This document shows, in pieces, positions 8,498 to 18,900 of a DNA stretch of 64,000 bases. The notes under the pieces were generated by a model. The model had not been told where the DNA came from and ran no database searches. It saw only the letters and a list, made by a program, of their open reading frames with translations. Made by a program: the position numbers and the translations under genes. Within the stretch, counting starts at the first letter, position 1, and each line of letters starts with the position of its first letter. Origin of the DNA: CAVYUC01 sp963783085 (GTDB taxonomy: Bacteria; Bacteroidota; Bacteroidia; Bacteroidales; Prolixibacteraceae); assembly GCA_963783085.1 (NCBI GenBank), contig CAWAMJ010000014.1, positions 104,190 to 168,189 on the forward strand. Direction: 5' to 3'.

Positions 8498-10219
8498 TTA
8501 TTTATATCCATCGTTTTGCGGAAAATCGGCATCAATGTTAAGATCGATTTGAGATTGAGGAATTGGTAACAGAACGTGATAATCCTTAACGTTTAACCCG
8601 GGAAATTTAGGATTATTATTATATTCCCTAATTCTCTCTACCAGTTTACCAGTACGTCGGAGGGTTATTTGTCTTTGTTCTTCACCCCAAAGTTCCCTCA
8701 CGCGTTCATCAAGCATAAAATCAATGGTAGCCTCTGCCGGAGTTATTGGCTTTGCGTTTGAACGTTCTCTGATTACGTTAATATCCTGAGCGGCTTTATC
8801 GTTCTGCCCCAGGTTTATGTATGCTTCAGCGCGTAATAAATAGGTTTCGGCGAGGCGCAATGCATAGTTGTCTTTATGGTTGTAACCTCCTCCCGAGCGA
8901 TCAGGACTGGTAAAGTGGTTTAACGGATCTGCAAACTTCATGAAATACGGGTAAATATACTGGCAGGTATCTTTAATTGGATCCCTTCCCGCACTGGCAG
9001 GATAAAGGCTAAAGTCAACCTTTTGCAGGTAATATTCCGATTCCGGGTTATCCCAATAGAAATCGCGTTTTATCTGATGTTTTGCATTTCTGTAGTCATT
9101 GTCCCAATCGTCTTGCCAGATCGTATTGGAAGAGTACCAGGTAGGCCTTATCCACGCAACCGGGCGACCAAGAGTATCGGAATACCCTGTATATTTCCCA
9201 TTGTAATATTCACCTAAAAATGCTTTATACCCATCAGGTGTATTTCCCATCCTATAGTAAGCAGGTCCAAATCCCCTTTCACCAAGAAAGTCAGAACCAC
9301 CTTCAATTAAAGGTTCGAATTGTACAACCCAAATAGCTTCGGTGTTTTCAGCAAGATTTTGGTTTCCATAAGCATGTAAATCCAGGTAAACATCGCCCGT
9401 TCCAAAGGCTTCAATAGTACTACCAAAACGTTCGGTCATAATTGCATATCCATAATCGTTTATCACATGGCTTGCAGCATCAACAGCTTCCTGGTTTTTC
9501 CCTTGCGCTACATAGGTTTCCGCTAAAAAGTGCCAGGCTGCACCCTGTGTAATCCTGCCCGGATCCTCTTCTTCTCCACGCACAGGAAGGTTGGCGGCGC
9601 CAAACTTCAGGTCGCTTTCCATAGCTGCATAAACATCAGCGACGGGAGCCCTGACAAAATCGGTTTTTGGTGCATTTATAACTTCGTTAACAATTGGCAC
9701 AGGACCAAATACCGATACTAATTCACGATATGCATAAGCCCGGAAAAACATAGCTTCAGCCTTATATGCCTCTTTTTGTTTTTCATTTTGCCATATTGTT
9801 GGATCAGAATCATCAATTGCTTTAATTAACACATTGGCATTTTGTATCAGTTTATAGTTACGTGTCCAACTATCACGGCTTATATAATTAGTAGGAGTAA
9901 AGAAGGAGACAAAATCGCAGGGAAATTTTGTACTGGCAGGATCTTCCCCATGAAAAGCGATGTCAGTACTCAATCCTCTTCTCCATGCAAAATATTCCTG
10001 CGACGCTCCATCACGGAATAAAAATTGGCGGGCATACGCGTGAAGCCCTGAAATTCCTTGACGTGCACCAGCTACACTGCTATATGCATTTTTAGGTGCT
10101 AAAAAATCCAGTGGTGTTTCTTCCAATATTTTATCTTCATTGCATGATATGCCTATCATTGGAATAATCATTGCTGCCAGAATGTATGTTCTGATTATTC
10201 TAAATATTTTTTGTTTCAT
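8498..10219 (-). CDS. SusD/RagB-family nutrient-binding lipoprotein (pair 1)
   Basis: A 573-residue surface lipoprotein with signal MKQKIFRIIRTYILAAMII and lipobox GISC followed by NED (acidic residues after Cys, the Bacteroidetes surface-export signal). The N-terminal SusD-like segment contains YKLIQNANVLI and the TPR helices with EAMFFRAYAYRELVSVFGPVPI. The C-terminal RagB part ends NYALRLAETYLLRAEAYINLGQ...DINVIRERS and LDERVRELWGEEQR. It caps the SusC barrel and binds the oligosaccharide. It follows susC 1 by 38 bp and is closed by a terminator. The ligand is unknown. Confidence 0.93.
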   Translation of the reverse strand: MKQKIFRIIRTYILAAMIIPMIGISCNEDKILEETPLDFLAPKNAYSSVAGARQGISGLHAYARQFLFRDGASQEYFAWRRGLSTDIAFHGEDPASTKFPCDFVSFFTPTNYISRDSWTRNYKLIQNANVLIKAIDDSDPTIWQNEKQKEAYKAEAMFFRAYAYRELVSVFGPVPIVNEVINAPKTDFVRAPVADVYAAMESDLKFGAANLPVRGEEEDPGRITQGAAWHFLAETYVAQGKNQEAVDAASHVINDYGYAIMTERFGSTIEAFGTGDVYLDLHAYGNQNLAENTEAIWVVQFEPLIEGGSDFLGERGFGPAYYRMGNTPDGYKAFLGEYYNGKYTGYSDTLGRPVAWIRPTWYSSNTIWQDDWDNDYRNAKHQIKRDFYWDNPESEYYLQKVDFSLYPASAGRDPIKDTCQYIYPYFMKFADPLNHFTSPDRSGGGYNHKDNYALRLAETYLLRAEAYINLGQNDKAAQDINVIRERSNAKPITPAEATIDFMLDERVRELWGEEQRQITLRRTGKLVERIREYNNNPKFPGLNVKDYHVLLPIPQSQIDLNIDADFPQNDGYK

Positions 10220-10257
10220 TTTTTTAAAATTTATAGGTTTCTAATGTCCTTAACTAA

Positions 10258-13200
10258 TTATAAAGCAAGTTTTAGTCCTACCGTTAAACTTCGCATTAAC
10301 GGAGTATTGCTTGTACCTGTTTCAGGATCCCAACCCGACCATTTTGTCCAGGTATATAAGTTTTTACCTGATACATACACTTGTAAATTATTTATCTTCA
10401 ATCTGCTTAGTACCGAATTGTCGAATTTATATGCCAGAGAAATATCCTGAAGCCGGATAAAACCCCTGCTTTGGTAAATTCCGCTTGGCACAGCCGGAGA
10501 ATTGTAAATACCAGTTGCATTGTTTACGCCATTATCCGGAGTCCAGTATGGGCGAACTGCCGACATGTTCGTACGATAAACATTGTCTGACCTGAAATTT
10601 GTATTCAGTACGGAAGTGTTGTCCATTATGTAATAACCATTTCCACCAACTATGGAATTAAACAGAAAATTTAAGGTGAAATTTTTGTATGTCATTGAAT
10701 TGTTGATACTGAACCGGAAGTTTGGATCTTCGTATCCAATTACCTTCCTGTCATTTGTGGATTCAATTACACCGTCGTCGTTCTGATCGACGTATCTAAA
10801 TTGCCCCGGATACCAACCATCCAGTATTTGCCCGTTATAGAGTTCTTCTTCAGTCCATACGCCTCCTGCCATTTCATAGTCGTATTGAGCGCTAATTGAC
10901 TCACCTACAAACCATTCGTTTCCAATATCTGCATCGTTTTCATCTCCATAAAGTTTAGTAATTTCATTTCGGTTCAAACTAAAGGTAAAATTTGAGGTCC
11001 ATTTAAAATTACTTCGTTGCACATTATTGGTGTTTAGCATTAATTCAATCCCTTTGTTGTTGATACCTCCAATGTTTGTGAAGACGTTTTCATATCCTGC
11101 AGTTGCTGGTAACGCCCTCTTTACAAGTACATCGGTAGTATTTGCGTTATATACATCCAAAGAACCCGATATCCTTTGACCCAAAAATGCAAAATCGATA
11201 CCCGCATTTAGCGAGGCAGTTTTTTCCCATTTTAAGTCATCGTTGCCGAGACTTCCGCTTGGATAAACACCAATACTTGTTTCAGCACCGTAAACGTATG
11301 AACGTGTATCCATTGTTGAGAAACTTTTATAACGTCCCAGCCCCTGGTTTCCGTTAATACCATAGGATACCCGTAATTTCAGGTATGGAAAATTGCTGCC
11401 ACCGGCAAAGGACTCTTCAGAAAGTACCCAACCAACAGACACTGATGGGAAATTGGCAAATTTATTATTTGCACCAAAACCGGAATATCCATCTCGTCTT
11501 ACAGTACCTGTAACGTAGTAGCGGTTTTTGAAAGAGTAGCTAACTCTTCCCATGTACGATATCCCGTCCTCTGCCCAGGTACCACCATTTGTTGTGGTCG
11601 ATACGGTGGATATGGTTCCAAGTCCAAGTCCGTTGTAGCCTAAACTTTGATTCTCAAATCCTTCTGCCTGAAGACGCGAAGTGTTTTGCTGAGAGTGCTC
11701 ACGACTATAGAGGAAAGTTGCATTTATATTATGATCACCAAAACTGCGTAAGTAGTTTAGGATGTTATTTTGAATCCAGCTTCTTTGCTCAATATGATCT
11801 TTACGGCCTAATCCATGGTTCGAAGCCCCATCGGGGTGAGTAGATGGAAAAAAAGAAAAATTATTCCTGGTATTAAAGGTATTTGAGTAATTAATATCCA
11901 GGTTTAATCCCTCAACCCACGGTATATCTATTTTTGCGCTTCCCACCATAAACAGGTTATTCCTGATGTCGCTGTTATCGGCATAAAGATTCACCAATGG
12001 ATATGGCATATACGCTTCACCGGTTAAGAACATGTCGTAATCAGGCTGGCCTATTTTATTATCTGCAAGCGGGCTGGCATTTCTTGCGTCCTCGAGAATT
12101 GTATTATCATCGAGATCTGCGGAAAGCCCGGAATAATCGCGGTAAGAATAGGCAGTATTTATACCTAATGTAAGCCAGTCATTAATATCGCTTTCAACAT
12201 TTGTTCGTAAAGTGAATCTCGAAAATTTATCATTTTTTAATACTCCTTCTTCATTAGCATATGAGCCGGACACATAGTAATTAGTACCTTCTGTTTTTCC
12301 CGAATAGCTGAGGTTGTAGTTTTGTATCGGTGCAGTTTGAAGAACTTCGTCCACCCAGTCTATTTCATTTCCGGCAAGGTAATTATCCTTTTCTTCCTGA
12401 GTTCGAAGTGTTGAAGCCACAATTTCCCGGTTGGTTACATCCGGCCTTTGCGGTTTCCCGGCATCGCTTGTGGGATTTGTTCTGTACCAGGTGTATAAAT
12501 CCTGTTGGTAATAATAGTCGGTAAGCCTTATTGCATATTGCTCCGCATTCATCACTTTCATTGGTGTGTTGGTAATGTCCTGGAACCCGTAATACATATC
12601 GAAGTTTACCCGAGGTTTTTCGCTATTCCCCTGTTTAGTTGTAATTAAAATTACTCCATTTGCCGATCGCGAACCGTAAACGGCTGCAGCACTGGCATCC
12701 TTTAATACATCAACAGTTTTAACATCACTAACGTTTATGTCGGCAATGGCGCCATTGTAAATAATCCCATCAAGGACGATCAAGGGTTTATCTGAGGCAG
12801 ACAATGACGTCTTTCCCCTTATTGAAAAGTCAGGTTCTCCCCCTGCTGCACCAGTTTGCTGAACATTAATTCCTGCCGATGCTCCTGACAAGGTTTGTAA
12901 GATGTTCAAATTTGACTGAAGCGATTTATCATCAAAGGATACCCTTGCAACCGAACCCGTCAGGTCGCTTTTTCGCATGGTACCATAACCAACAGCAATC
13001 ACTTCTTCGAGTCCGATAACATCCGATTCCAGCTTGATATTGTATTGCTCGCCGGTTATTGGTACCTCCTGCATTTTCATTCCAATAAATGAGAATACAA
13101 GAATTTTACCTGTCTCGGGCACGGTCAGGCTGAAATTCCCATCAACATCAGTAACTGTACCAACGGTTGTTCCTTTTACAATCACTGTAACACCGGGCAA

Positions 13201-13305
13201 TGGTGTCTCAGTGTTATCTGTTACCGTACCGGTAACCTTTCTCTGCGCAAATGCACTGCCAACAGCAATAATAAATACTGTTAACAGCAATAATTGTTTT
13301 AGCAT
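10258..13305 (-). CDS. SusC/RagA-family TonB-dependent transporter (pair 1)
   Basis: A 1015-residue outer-membrane barrel that imports oligomers with SusD. Signal peptide MLKQLLLLTVFIIAVGSAFAQ; a carboxypeptidase-D-like domain (VTGTVTDNTETPLPGVTVIVKGT...) at about 24-100; a TonB-box region EEVIAVGYG; a plug with VDVLKDASAAAVYGSRSANGVI; and a 22-strand barrel ending in MRSLTVGLKLAL. There is no N-terminal STN domain, so it is not of the FecR/sigma-signalling kind, and regulation must come from elsewhere. It is cotranscribed with the following susD gene. Its leader contains a 53-codon ORF (13426-13587). Confidence 0.95.
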   Translation of the reverse strand: MLKQLLLLTVFIIAVGSAFAQRKVTGTVTDNTETPLPGVTVIVKGTTVGTVTDVDGNFSLTVPETGKILVFSFIGMKMQEVPITGEQYNIKLESDVIGLEEVIAVGYGTMRKSDLTGSVARVSFDDKSLQSNLNILQTLSGASAGINVQQTGAAGGEPDFSIRGKTSLSASDKPLIVLDGIIYNGAIADINVSDVKTVDVLKDASAAAVYGSRSANGVILITTKQGNSEKPRVNFDMYYGFQDITNTPMKVMNAEQYAIRLTDYYYQQDLYTWYRTNPTSDAGKPQRPDVTNREIVASTLRTQEEKDNYLAGNEIDWVDEVLQTAPIQNYNLSYSGKTEGTNYYVSGSYANEEGVLKNDKFSRFTLRTNVESDINDWLTLGINTAYSYRDYSGLSADLDDNTILEDARNASPLADNKIGQPDYDMFLTGEAYMPYPLVNLYADNSDIRNNLFMVGSAKIDIPWVEGLNLDINYSNTFNTRNNFSFFPSTHPDGASNHGLGRKDHIEQRSWIQNNILNYLRSFGDHNINATFLYSREHSQQNTSRLQAEGFENQSLGYNGLGLGTISTVSTTTNGGTWAEDGISYMGRVSYSFKNRYYVTGTVRRDGYSGFGANNKFANFPSVSVGWVLSEESFAGGSNFPYLKLRVSYGINGNQGLGRYKSFSTMDTRSYVYGAETSIGVYPSGSLGNDDLKWEKTASLNAGIDFAFLGQRISGSLDVYNANTTDVLVKRALPATAGYENVFTNIGGINNKGIELMLNTNNVQRSNFKWTSNFTFSLNRNEITKLYGDENDADIGNEWFVGESISAQYDYEMAGGVWTEEELYNGQILDGWYPGQFRYVDQNDDGVIESTNDRKVIGYEDPNFRFSINNSMTYKNFTLNFLFNSIVGGNGYYIMDNTSVLNTNFRSDNVYRTNMSAVRPYWTPDNGVNNATGIYNSPAVPSGIYQSRGFIRLQDISLAYKFDNSVLSRLKINNLQVYVSGKNLYTWTKWSGWDPETGTSNTPLMRSLTVGLKLAL

Positions 13306-13425
13306 AGTTTTAAATTTTAGATAAATAAGTTTTGATTATTTTTTATTATGGTTTTTTTATCCTAATCCAATGGTGGGTGCATATTTTTAAAAGTCATGTA
13401 GTTAATTCCACAATGAAGCTTCATG

Positions 13426-13587
13426 TTAATTGCTTGTTCCTGCGGATAATTTGCGAAGGGTAAATGATGCAACTCCTAAGTTGATGTTATGTTCAGTGCT
13501 GGCAGTAATTTTTGTTAAACCTGAATTCGAAGCAAATTCAGGAGTTACTACTCCCGTTGAATTTATAGGTTTTCTTCTATACGTCAT
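13426..13587 (-). CDS. Possible 53-residue ORF in the leader of susC 1
   Basis: An ATG-initiated 53-codon ORF in the same direction as susC 1 and 120 bp upstream of it. The product starts MTYRRKPINSTGVVTPEF and ends NLGVASFTLRKLSAGTSN. The tail resembles the terminal strand of secreted beta-sandwich enzymes (a SFTL-type ending), so it may be the degraded C-terminus of a lost exported protein rather than a leader peptide. There is no signal peptide or lipobox. I do not recognise a family, and coding status is uncertain. Confidence 0.3.
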   Translation of the reverse strand: MTYRRKPINSTGVVTPEFASNSGLTKITASTEHNINLGVASFTLRKLSAGTSN

Positions 13588-13838
13588 TAGTTAGAATGAT
13601 TAGTTATTTATTTGATAATTATTCCGGCCGAAGTAAATTAAAAAATCCAAGGGTTAGCGAACTTCATTAAGTGTTTTAAAACACATAGTTTTTTTTGGTT
13701 GATTCAAAAATGATTTGAGACTATATTATTGAATTTTCCGGCATAAATTGATAGTTAAAGCATGGTTCAAAATAAATGGAATCTGGAATAGTTCAGGGTA
13801 GCCTGATCACTTTCAGAATTGGGAAAAGAGCAATTTTT

Positions 13839-13893
13839 AAAATGACTGGTAATCATAAAGGATTAAAATACCTGTTTTTGTTTAATTGATTAT
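13839..13893 (-). promoter_or_regulatory. Conserved dyad block, copy 2 (candidate operator)
   Basis: Second copy of the block at 8319-8374, again about 10 bp beyond the terminator of a susD gene. The ATGATT-n3-AGTCAT dyad and the AAAAACAG and TTTTAA-n-CCT segments are kept. No clean TAnnTTTG follows, so a promoter here is less obvious than for copy 1; the next gene downstream is the susC 1 leader ORF. Confidence 0.45.
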
Positions 13894-13902
13894 TGCACCC
13901 CA

Positions 13903-13937
13903 TAAAACGAAAGCGCCACCTGAAAAGGCGGCGCTTT
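13903..13937 (-). terminator. Terminator after susD pair 2
   Basis: AAAGCGCCACC (13910-13920) and GGCGGCGCTTT (13927-13937) form an 11-bp stem with one mismatch around the loop TGAAAA. On the minus strand CGTTTTATGG follows. It lies 51 bp after the susD 2 stop. Confidence 0.75.
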
Positions 13938-13987
13938 ACGAATCAAACCTAACTAAACTGATTCTTCGTTATGAAACAATCAGTATC

Positions 13988-15892
13988 TTATTGCTCAACA
14001 GTTTGTCCTTCACCTTCGCCATCAACCCATTTCAAAGGAGCAATGTTTGATTCTGCTCCCGGGTAACCGGGAACCTGGTTTATATGCCCCAAACTATTGG
14101 CATTTATTGCATTTGCCGGAATCGGATAGTGAATCAGGTACGGAGCCTGCCGGTAAGTATAGTGGGGAGCCACTACATTATCGCGGTAAAATACATTTTT
14201 CTCAATTACACGATCGTACCAGAAGTTATCGGTGGTAATGTTCGCCAAACTGTACGTTTTGCCATTGTATGCAGTTTTCCCTGTTTTCGCAAAAAGGTAC
14301 GAGATTCGGATTAACGGAATTTTACGGAATTCTTCGTAGTATAATTCACGGGCTCGTTCATCAAGGATGGTTCCGATGTTAATTTCGCCCGGTGTGTATA
14401 ATTTGCTGCAGCCAGCTCTTTCACGAATCGCATTAACATCGGCTGCGGCATTGGCCAAATCGTCTTTCCAGAAATAAGCTTCAGCACGGAGCAAATAAGT
14501 TTCTGCAAGGCGGTAACAATACCAGTCGCCATTACCACCATCGGGTGTAACATCGGTTGGGTCGGGCGTGTAAAGTTTATAGTAAGGCCAGTTATACCAC
14601 GAACGAATTGTATCCGTACAAAGAATACCACCGTTATCGTCGTATTTTCTTAAATGCTGACCGTACCATGGATCGCCGTCAGCTTTCAAATCAGGATGGT
14701 TGTACACCATTTTTTCCATGGTCATCCAGTTGGTTTCGTTGTGGCGCTGGTCGTCGCCAAATTCTCCGGCCCAAAGATCATACTGAAGATAAGGAGTAGG
14801 GCGTTGTCTGCCGATTCCCCTTCCGTATTTGGTTACCAGGTCGATTTCAACGTCCCCTTTTCCAACCCTTACTCCAGCCGGTTGATCACTCATACCGGCT
14901 GCACCTGAAGGTGTTTTATTTTTACCGGCGCCTCCCCAGAAAGGAACTGCCTGCCGCATCACACTAATTTTTTCACTGGCGCCATCTTCGGTTAATGATT
15001 CACTGCCAACCCAGTTAAAAATCCGTTCCCGGTTATCCGGAGCCGATTTGTTGGCCTCCCGGTGTAAATCCCAGGTTACATCGTGGATACCATCATTTGC
15101 ATCTACTCCAAACCGTTCGGTCATCAAATGGTGCCATCCATCGTTGATAATGGCATTACAGGCAGCAATTGCCCCGTCAAAATCAGCCAGTGCCAAATCA
15201 ACCTTTGCCAGCAGATGGTTGGCAGTAGCTTTATTTACATCGCCAACGGGAGAACCCTCTGCTTCAGTTTTTACCCATTTCGCCGCAAATTCGAGGTCCT
15301 TTTTACATTTCTGAAGAATACTTTCACGGGTAGTGCTGTAAAAATCGAGCCTTGGTTCGGTAATTTCTTCCAGAATAAGCGGAACATCGCCGTAATGCTG
15401 GGTTAAATGATAATAGGTTCGCGCCCTGTGAATGTATGCTTTTCCCAAAATGTTGTTGCGCACCGGATCGTTTGTCCCACCTTCCCACTCGGGAACATCA
15501 ATACGTGAGATAACCGTATTGGCATATTTTATACGGTTATATGCTTCATTCCAAAACCACCCGATTGAAGTACGGTCTTTGTCGTCCATATCCAAATCGG
15601 GCAACAACTGCGCCGGCATGTCCATCAGCGGCCCTGTTTTATCGGTAGTACCTTCCACAGCAACTTCCGAGAAAATATTGTCATTTAAAAACGGAGGGCA
15701 GTCACCGTAAACATCGTGTCTTGAGTTTCGTAAACAGGCGATCAGTGCGCTGTTTAATCCATCGGCATTGACGAAAGTGTTTTCAGGCGCATAAAACGAA
15801 AGCGGTTCCGGCTTCAGAAAATCTTCCGTACAACTGGTCCACATTAAAACAAGGACCACTGTTAAAATTGAGATTATATTAAATCTTTTCAT
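13988..15892 (-). CDS. SusD/RagB-family nutrient-binding lipoprotein (pair 2)
   Basis: A 634-residue SusD-like lipoprotein, somewhat longer than pair 1. Signal MKRFNIISILTVVLVLMW and lipobox TSC with TED after the cysteine, consistent with surface export. TPR helices include KAYIHRARTYYHLTQHYGDVPLILEE; the C-terminal RagB segment has YCYRLAETYLLRAEAYFWKDDLANAAADVNAIRERAG and LDERARELYYEEFRK. It is 11 bp downstream of susC 2 and surely in its operon. The C-terminus extends past the usual end with an acidic GEGEGQTVEQ tail. The substrate cannot be read from the sequence. Confidence 0.93.
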   Translation of the reverse strand: MKRFNIISILTVVLVLMWTSCTEDFLKPEPLSFYAPENTFVNADGLNSALIACLRNSRHDVYGDCPPFLNDNIFSEVAVEGTTDKTGPLMDMPAQLLPDLDMDDKDRTSIGWFWNEAYNRIKYANTVISRIDVPEWEGGTNDPVRNNILGKAYIHRARTYYHLTQHYGDVPLILEEITEPRLDFYSTTRESILQKCKKDLEFAAKWVKTEAEGSPVGDVNKATANHLLAKVDLALADFDGAIAACNAIINDGWHHLMTERFGVDANDGIHDVTWDLHREANKSAPDNRERIFNWVGSESLTEDGASEKISVMRQAVPFWGGAGKNKTPSGAAGMSDQPAGVRVGKGDVEIDLVTKYGRGIGRQRPTPYLQYDLWAGEFGDDQRHNETNWMTMEKMVYNHPDLKADGDPWYGQHLRKYDDNGGILCTDTIRSWYNWPYYKLYTPDPTDVTPDGGNGDWYCYRLAETYLLRAEAYFWKDDLANAAADVNAIRERAGCSKLYTPGEINIGTILDERARELYYEEFRKIPLIRISYLFAKTGKTAYNGKTYSLANITTDNFWYDRVIEKNVFYRDNVVAPHYTYRQAPYLIHYPIPANAINANSLGHINQVPGYPGAESNIAPLKWVDGEGEGQTVEQ

Positions 15893-15903
15893 ATCCTTCA
15901 GTT

Positions 15904-18900
15904 TTATAGCGTTAAATTAATTTTAAAAGAAATATTTGTTGGCGTGAAGTCCTTGATTTCGGGATCCATCCACATCCAGTTCGACCAAACATACGGATTC
16001 TGAGCGATCAGCGACAATTTGCAGTTAACTATGGTTGCTTTCTGCAACAAGTCTGATGGAACATTGTACGACAGAGATACGTTATCCAGGCGGATAAAAT
16101 CATTCTTTTCCCAAACCTGGAACCCGGTTTCGTAGCTTTCCACGCGTCCCCAATCGTTAATCGGATTTTCCGGAGTCCAGTATGGAACATTGAACATGGC
16201 GCCGCGGTCGTAGAATACATCGTTTTGCCTCCTGTGGTTATCGGCTGATTTATAACCCATGTACGAATAGATTTTTACACCAAGTTCCCAGTTACCGAAA
16301 TTAAGATCGTTACGCCATGTCCATCTGACTTTTGGCGAGCGGGTACCCTGGAAAACTTTATCTTCGTTGGTATATAATCCGTCGCCATTCTGATCAACCT
16401 GTTTAAAATCGCCAGGGTCGCGCGAATATTTATGAGCTTCTTCAACTTCATCTTCCTGCCAGATCCCATCCAGTTCATAGTCCCAGATTTCATCGATAGC
16501 ATGACCTATAAACCACTCATTACCAATATCGTCTACTTCATTTCCTTCCGCATCATAATCAAAATAAAGATGTTTTATTTCGTTTTTATTGTATGATACG
16601 GAAGCGCTCATCAACCAGTTGAAATTACTTTTTTGAATGATGTTGCCGTTTAACGCCAGTTCAAAACCGGTATTGTCAACTTCTCCCAAATTGGAGAAAA
16701 CGCTGGAATAACCTGTGATATCGGGCAATTGGCGTGGTATCAGTAAATCTTTGGTAACCATCTTATATACATCAAGGTTACCTCTTAATCTTGAATTTAT
16801 TACAGCAAAATCAAATCCAACGTTGTATGCCGAGGTACGTTCCCATTTCAGATTGGGATTTGCCATGCGGCTCGAATACAACTGCGAAACGTAATATTCA
16901 TTGGTTCCATCTATAAAAACAAATTTCCCGGTGTTGAGGTTTGCAAGTGCATCGTAAATACCAACGCCACGGTTACCGTTTGTACCATAGGACAACCTGA
17001 GCTTCAGCATGTCTACCCACTGAACGTTAAAGAAATCCTCTTCGCTCATCGTCCAGCCAAGCGCTACCGAACCAAAGCTTGCACGCGGGTGTTTTTGCCC
17101 AAAAGCGGAATAACCGTCACGACGGTAGGAGCCGGTAAGCAGGTAGCGATCTTTATATATGTAGTTCATCCTGGCAAGTAGCGCGTCACCAGTGCTTTTC
17201 TGGTCGTCGCTCGAAATTTCCACATCTTCGGTTCCGGCCTGCATACGGTGGTATCCAAGAATATCACTGGGTTGAAATTTGTGCCTGTCCATCCGATCGT
17301 ACCAGTACTGATACATTTCAGCATTCTGAACAAACGTAAAGTCAAACGAATGATCGCCTAAATCTTTGTTCCACTTCAGGATGTTGTTAATCTGCCATTC
17401 AAAAATCGTCCAGTTTCTGCGCCATGCGCGTCCACCTTCGGCAGCCCATTCCAAATCTCCTGAACTTCGGTGTATATATTCCCTGTTCCAGTTAAAACGA
17501 GTGATGTATTCTGAGGTAAATGAAAAACCAAACGGCAACGTTATGATTCCATACAATTTACTGTTCAGTGAATTGTATTTTCTAAACTGATCCTGATAAA
17601 CAACATACCGGTGAGGATGTCTGGAAGCGGAAACATTTCCTGTTGGGGCAAACGTGATGGTTTTTCCATCTTCTTCGTAATAAGAAGCAAACGGATTAAC
17701 ATCTCCATAGTTGTCATCGCCGATAACCGGGCTCTCATCGCGTACTGAAAACTGGGTGTTGGTTCCTACCTTTAACCAGCTATTGACTGTTGCTTCCAGG
17801 TTTAAACGTGAACGGATGGCTTTAAAATTTTCATTGTACCGGATACCATCATTATTTACGTAACCCACGGAAAAATAATAGGAAACTGCCTCTGCAGCGC
17901 CCGATAAGCTTACGTTGTAATCCTGGGTTAAACCGGTTTGCATAAAATCGGGATACCAGTTATACCGGGTTCCATTTTTATAATTGGTAATTTCAACGGG
18001 TGAAAACCCGAGCCTGTTTAGCCAAACACTGGTTACATCATTCGATTCAGAAGAGCCGTCGTAAGCCTTCCAGCTATCCAATGAAACTCCGCTGGGCAGG
18101 TTTTCAGGATTATTATAATAGCCGGGCCCCTTGTCAATCTGGTGACGTTCGTTACTCTCGAAACCGGCAATCCTCCACTGGATAAACTGATCGCCGTTCA
18201 TAAGGTCGAGCCCGCTAACCGAAGGAGTTGCAACACCAACACTGGCAGTAACATTAACCGTCGGCTTCCCTTTTTTCCCTTTTTTGGTAGTGATAATAAT
18301 AACCCCATTCGATGCCCTTGAACCATAAATAGCTGCGGAAGATGCATCTTTTAAAACGTCGAAAGCCTCGATATCCACCGGGTTGATGTCGGCCAGGTCG
18401 CCATAATAAATCATTCCGTCCACCACAATTAACGGTGCATTTGCATCGGCTTGATCATCATTATCCGCCCTTAATGAAGTTTGGCCCCTGACCAGCAAAT
18501 CCCGGGCGTTACTTAAACCCTTTGCACTGTTTGTTAAATTGACATTTAATCCGGGAATGGATCCGCGTAACATAGATGTAATATTGGAAGTTGCTTCATC
18601 TTCCAGTTTTTCGGCATCGATTTGTGATACGGCGCCGGTAAGGTCTTTTTTCTTTACCGTTCCATATCCAACTGCAACTACCTCTTCAAGGCCAATTACA
18701 TCCTGTTCCATATTCACATTGATGGTGCTTTGATTGCCAATTACTACTTCCTGGGTTTTCATCCCAATAAACGAAAATACAAGTGTGTTTGCATTACCGG
18801 GAACAGAAAGCGAGTATTCGCCATCGGCATTGGTAACTGTTCCAACGGATGTTCCTTTAACCACGACAGTTACTCCGGGAAGTGGCGAACCATCTTCAGC

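Larger units (their letters stand above)
13306..13987. other. 680-bp region between the two susCD pairs
   Basis: AT-rich gap containing the leader of susC 1, a small minus-strand ORF (13426-13587), the second conserved dyad block (13839-13893) and the susD 2 terminator (13903-13937). I see no other gene in it. Confidence 0.6.
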
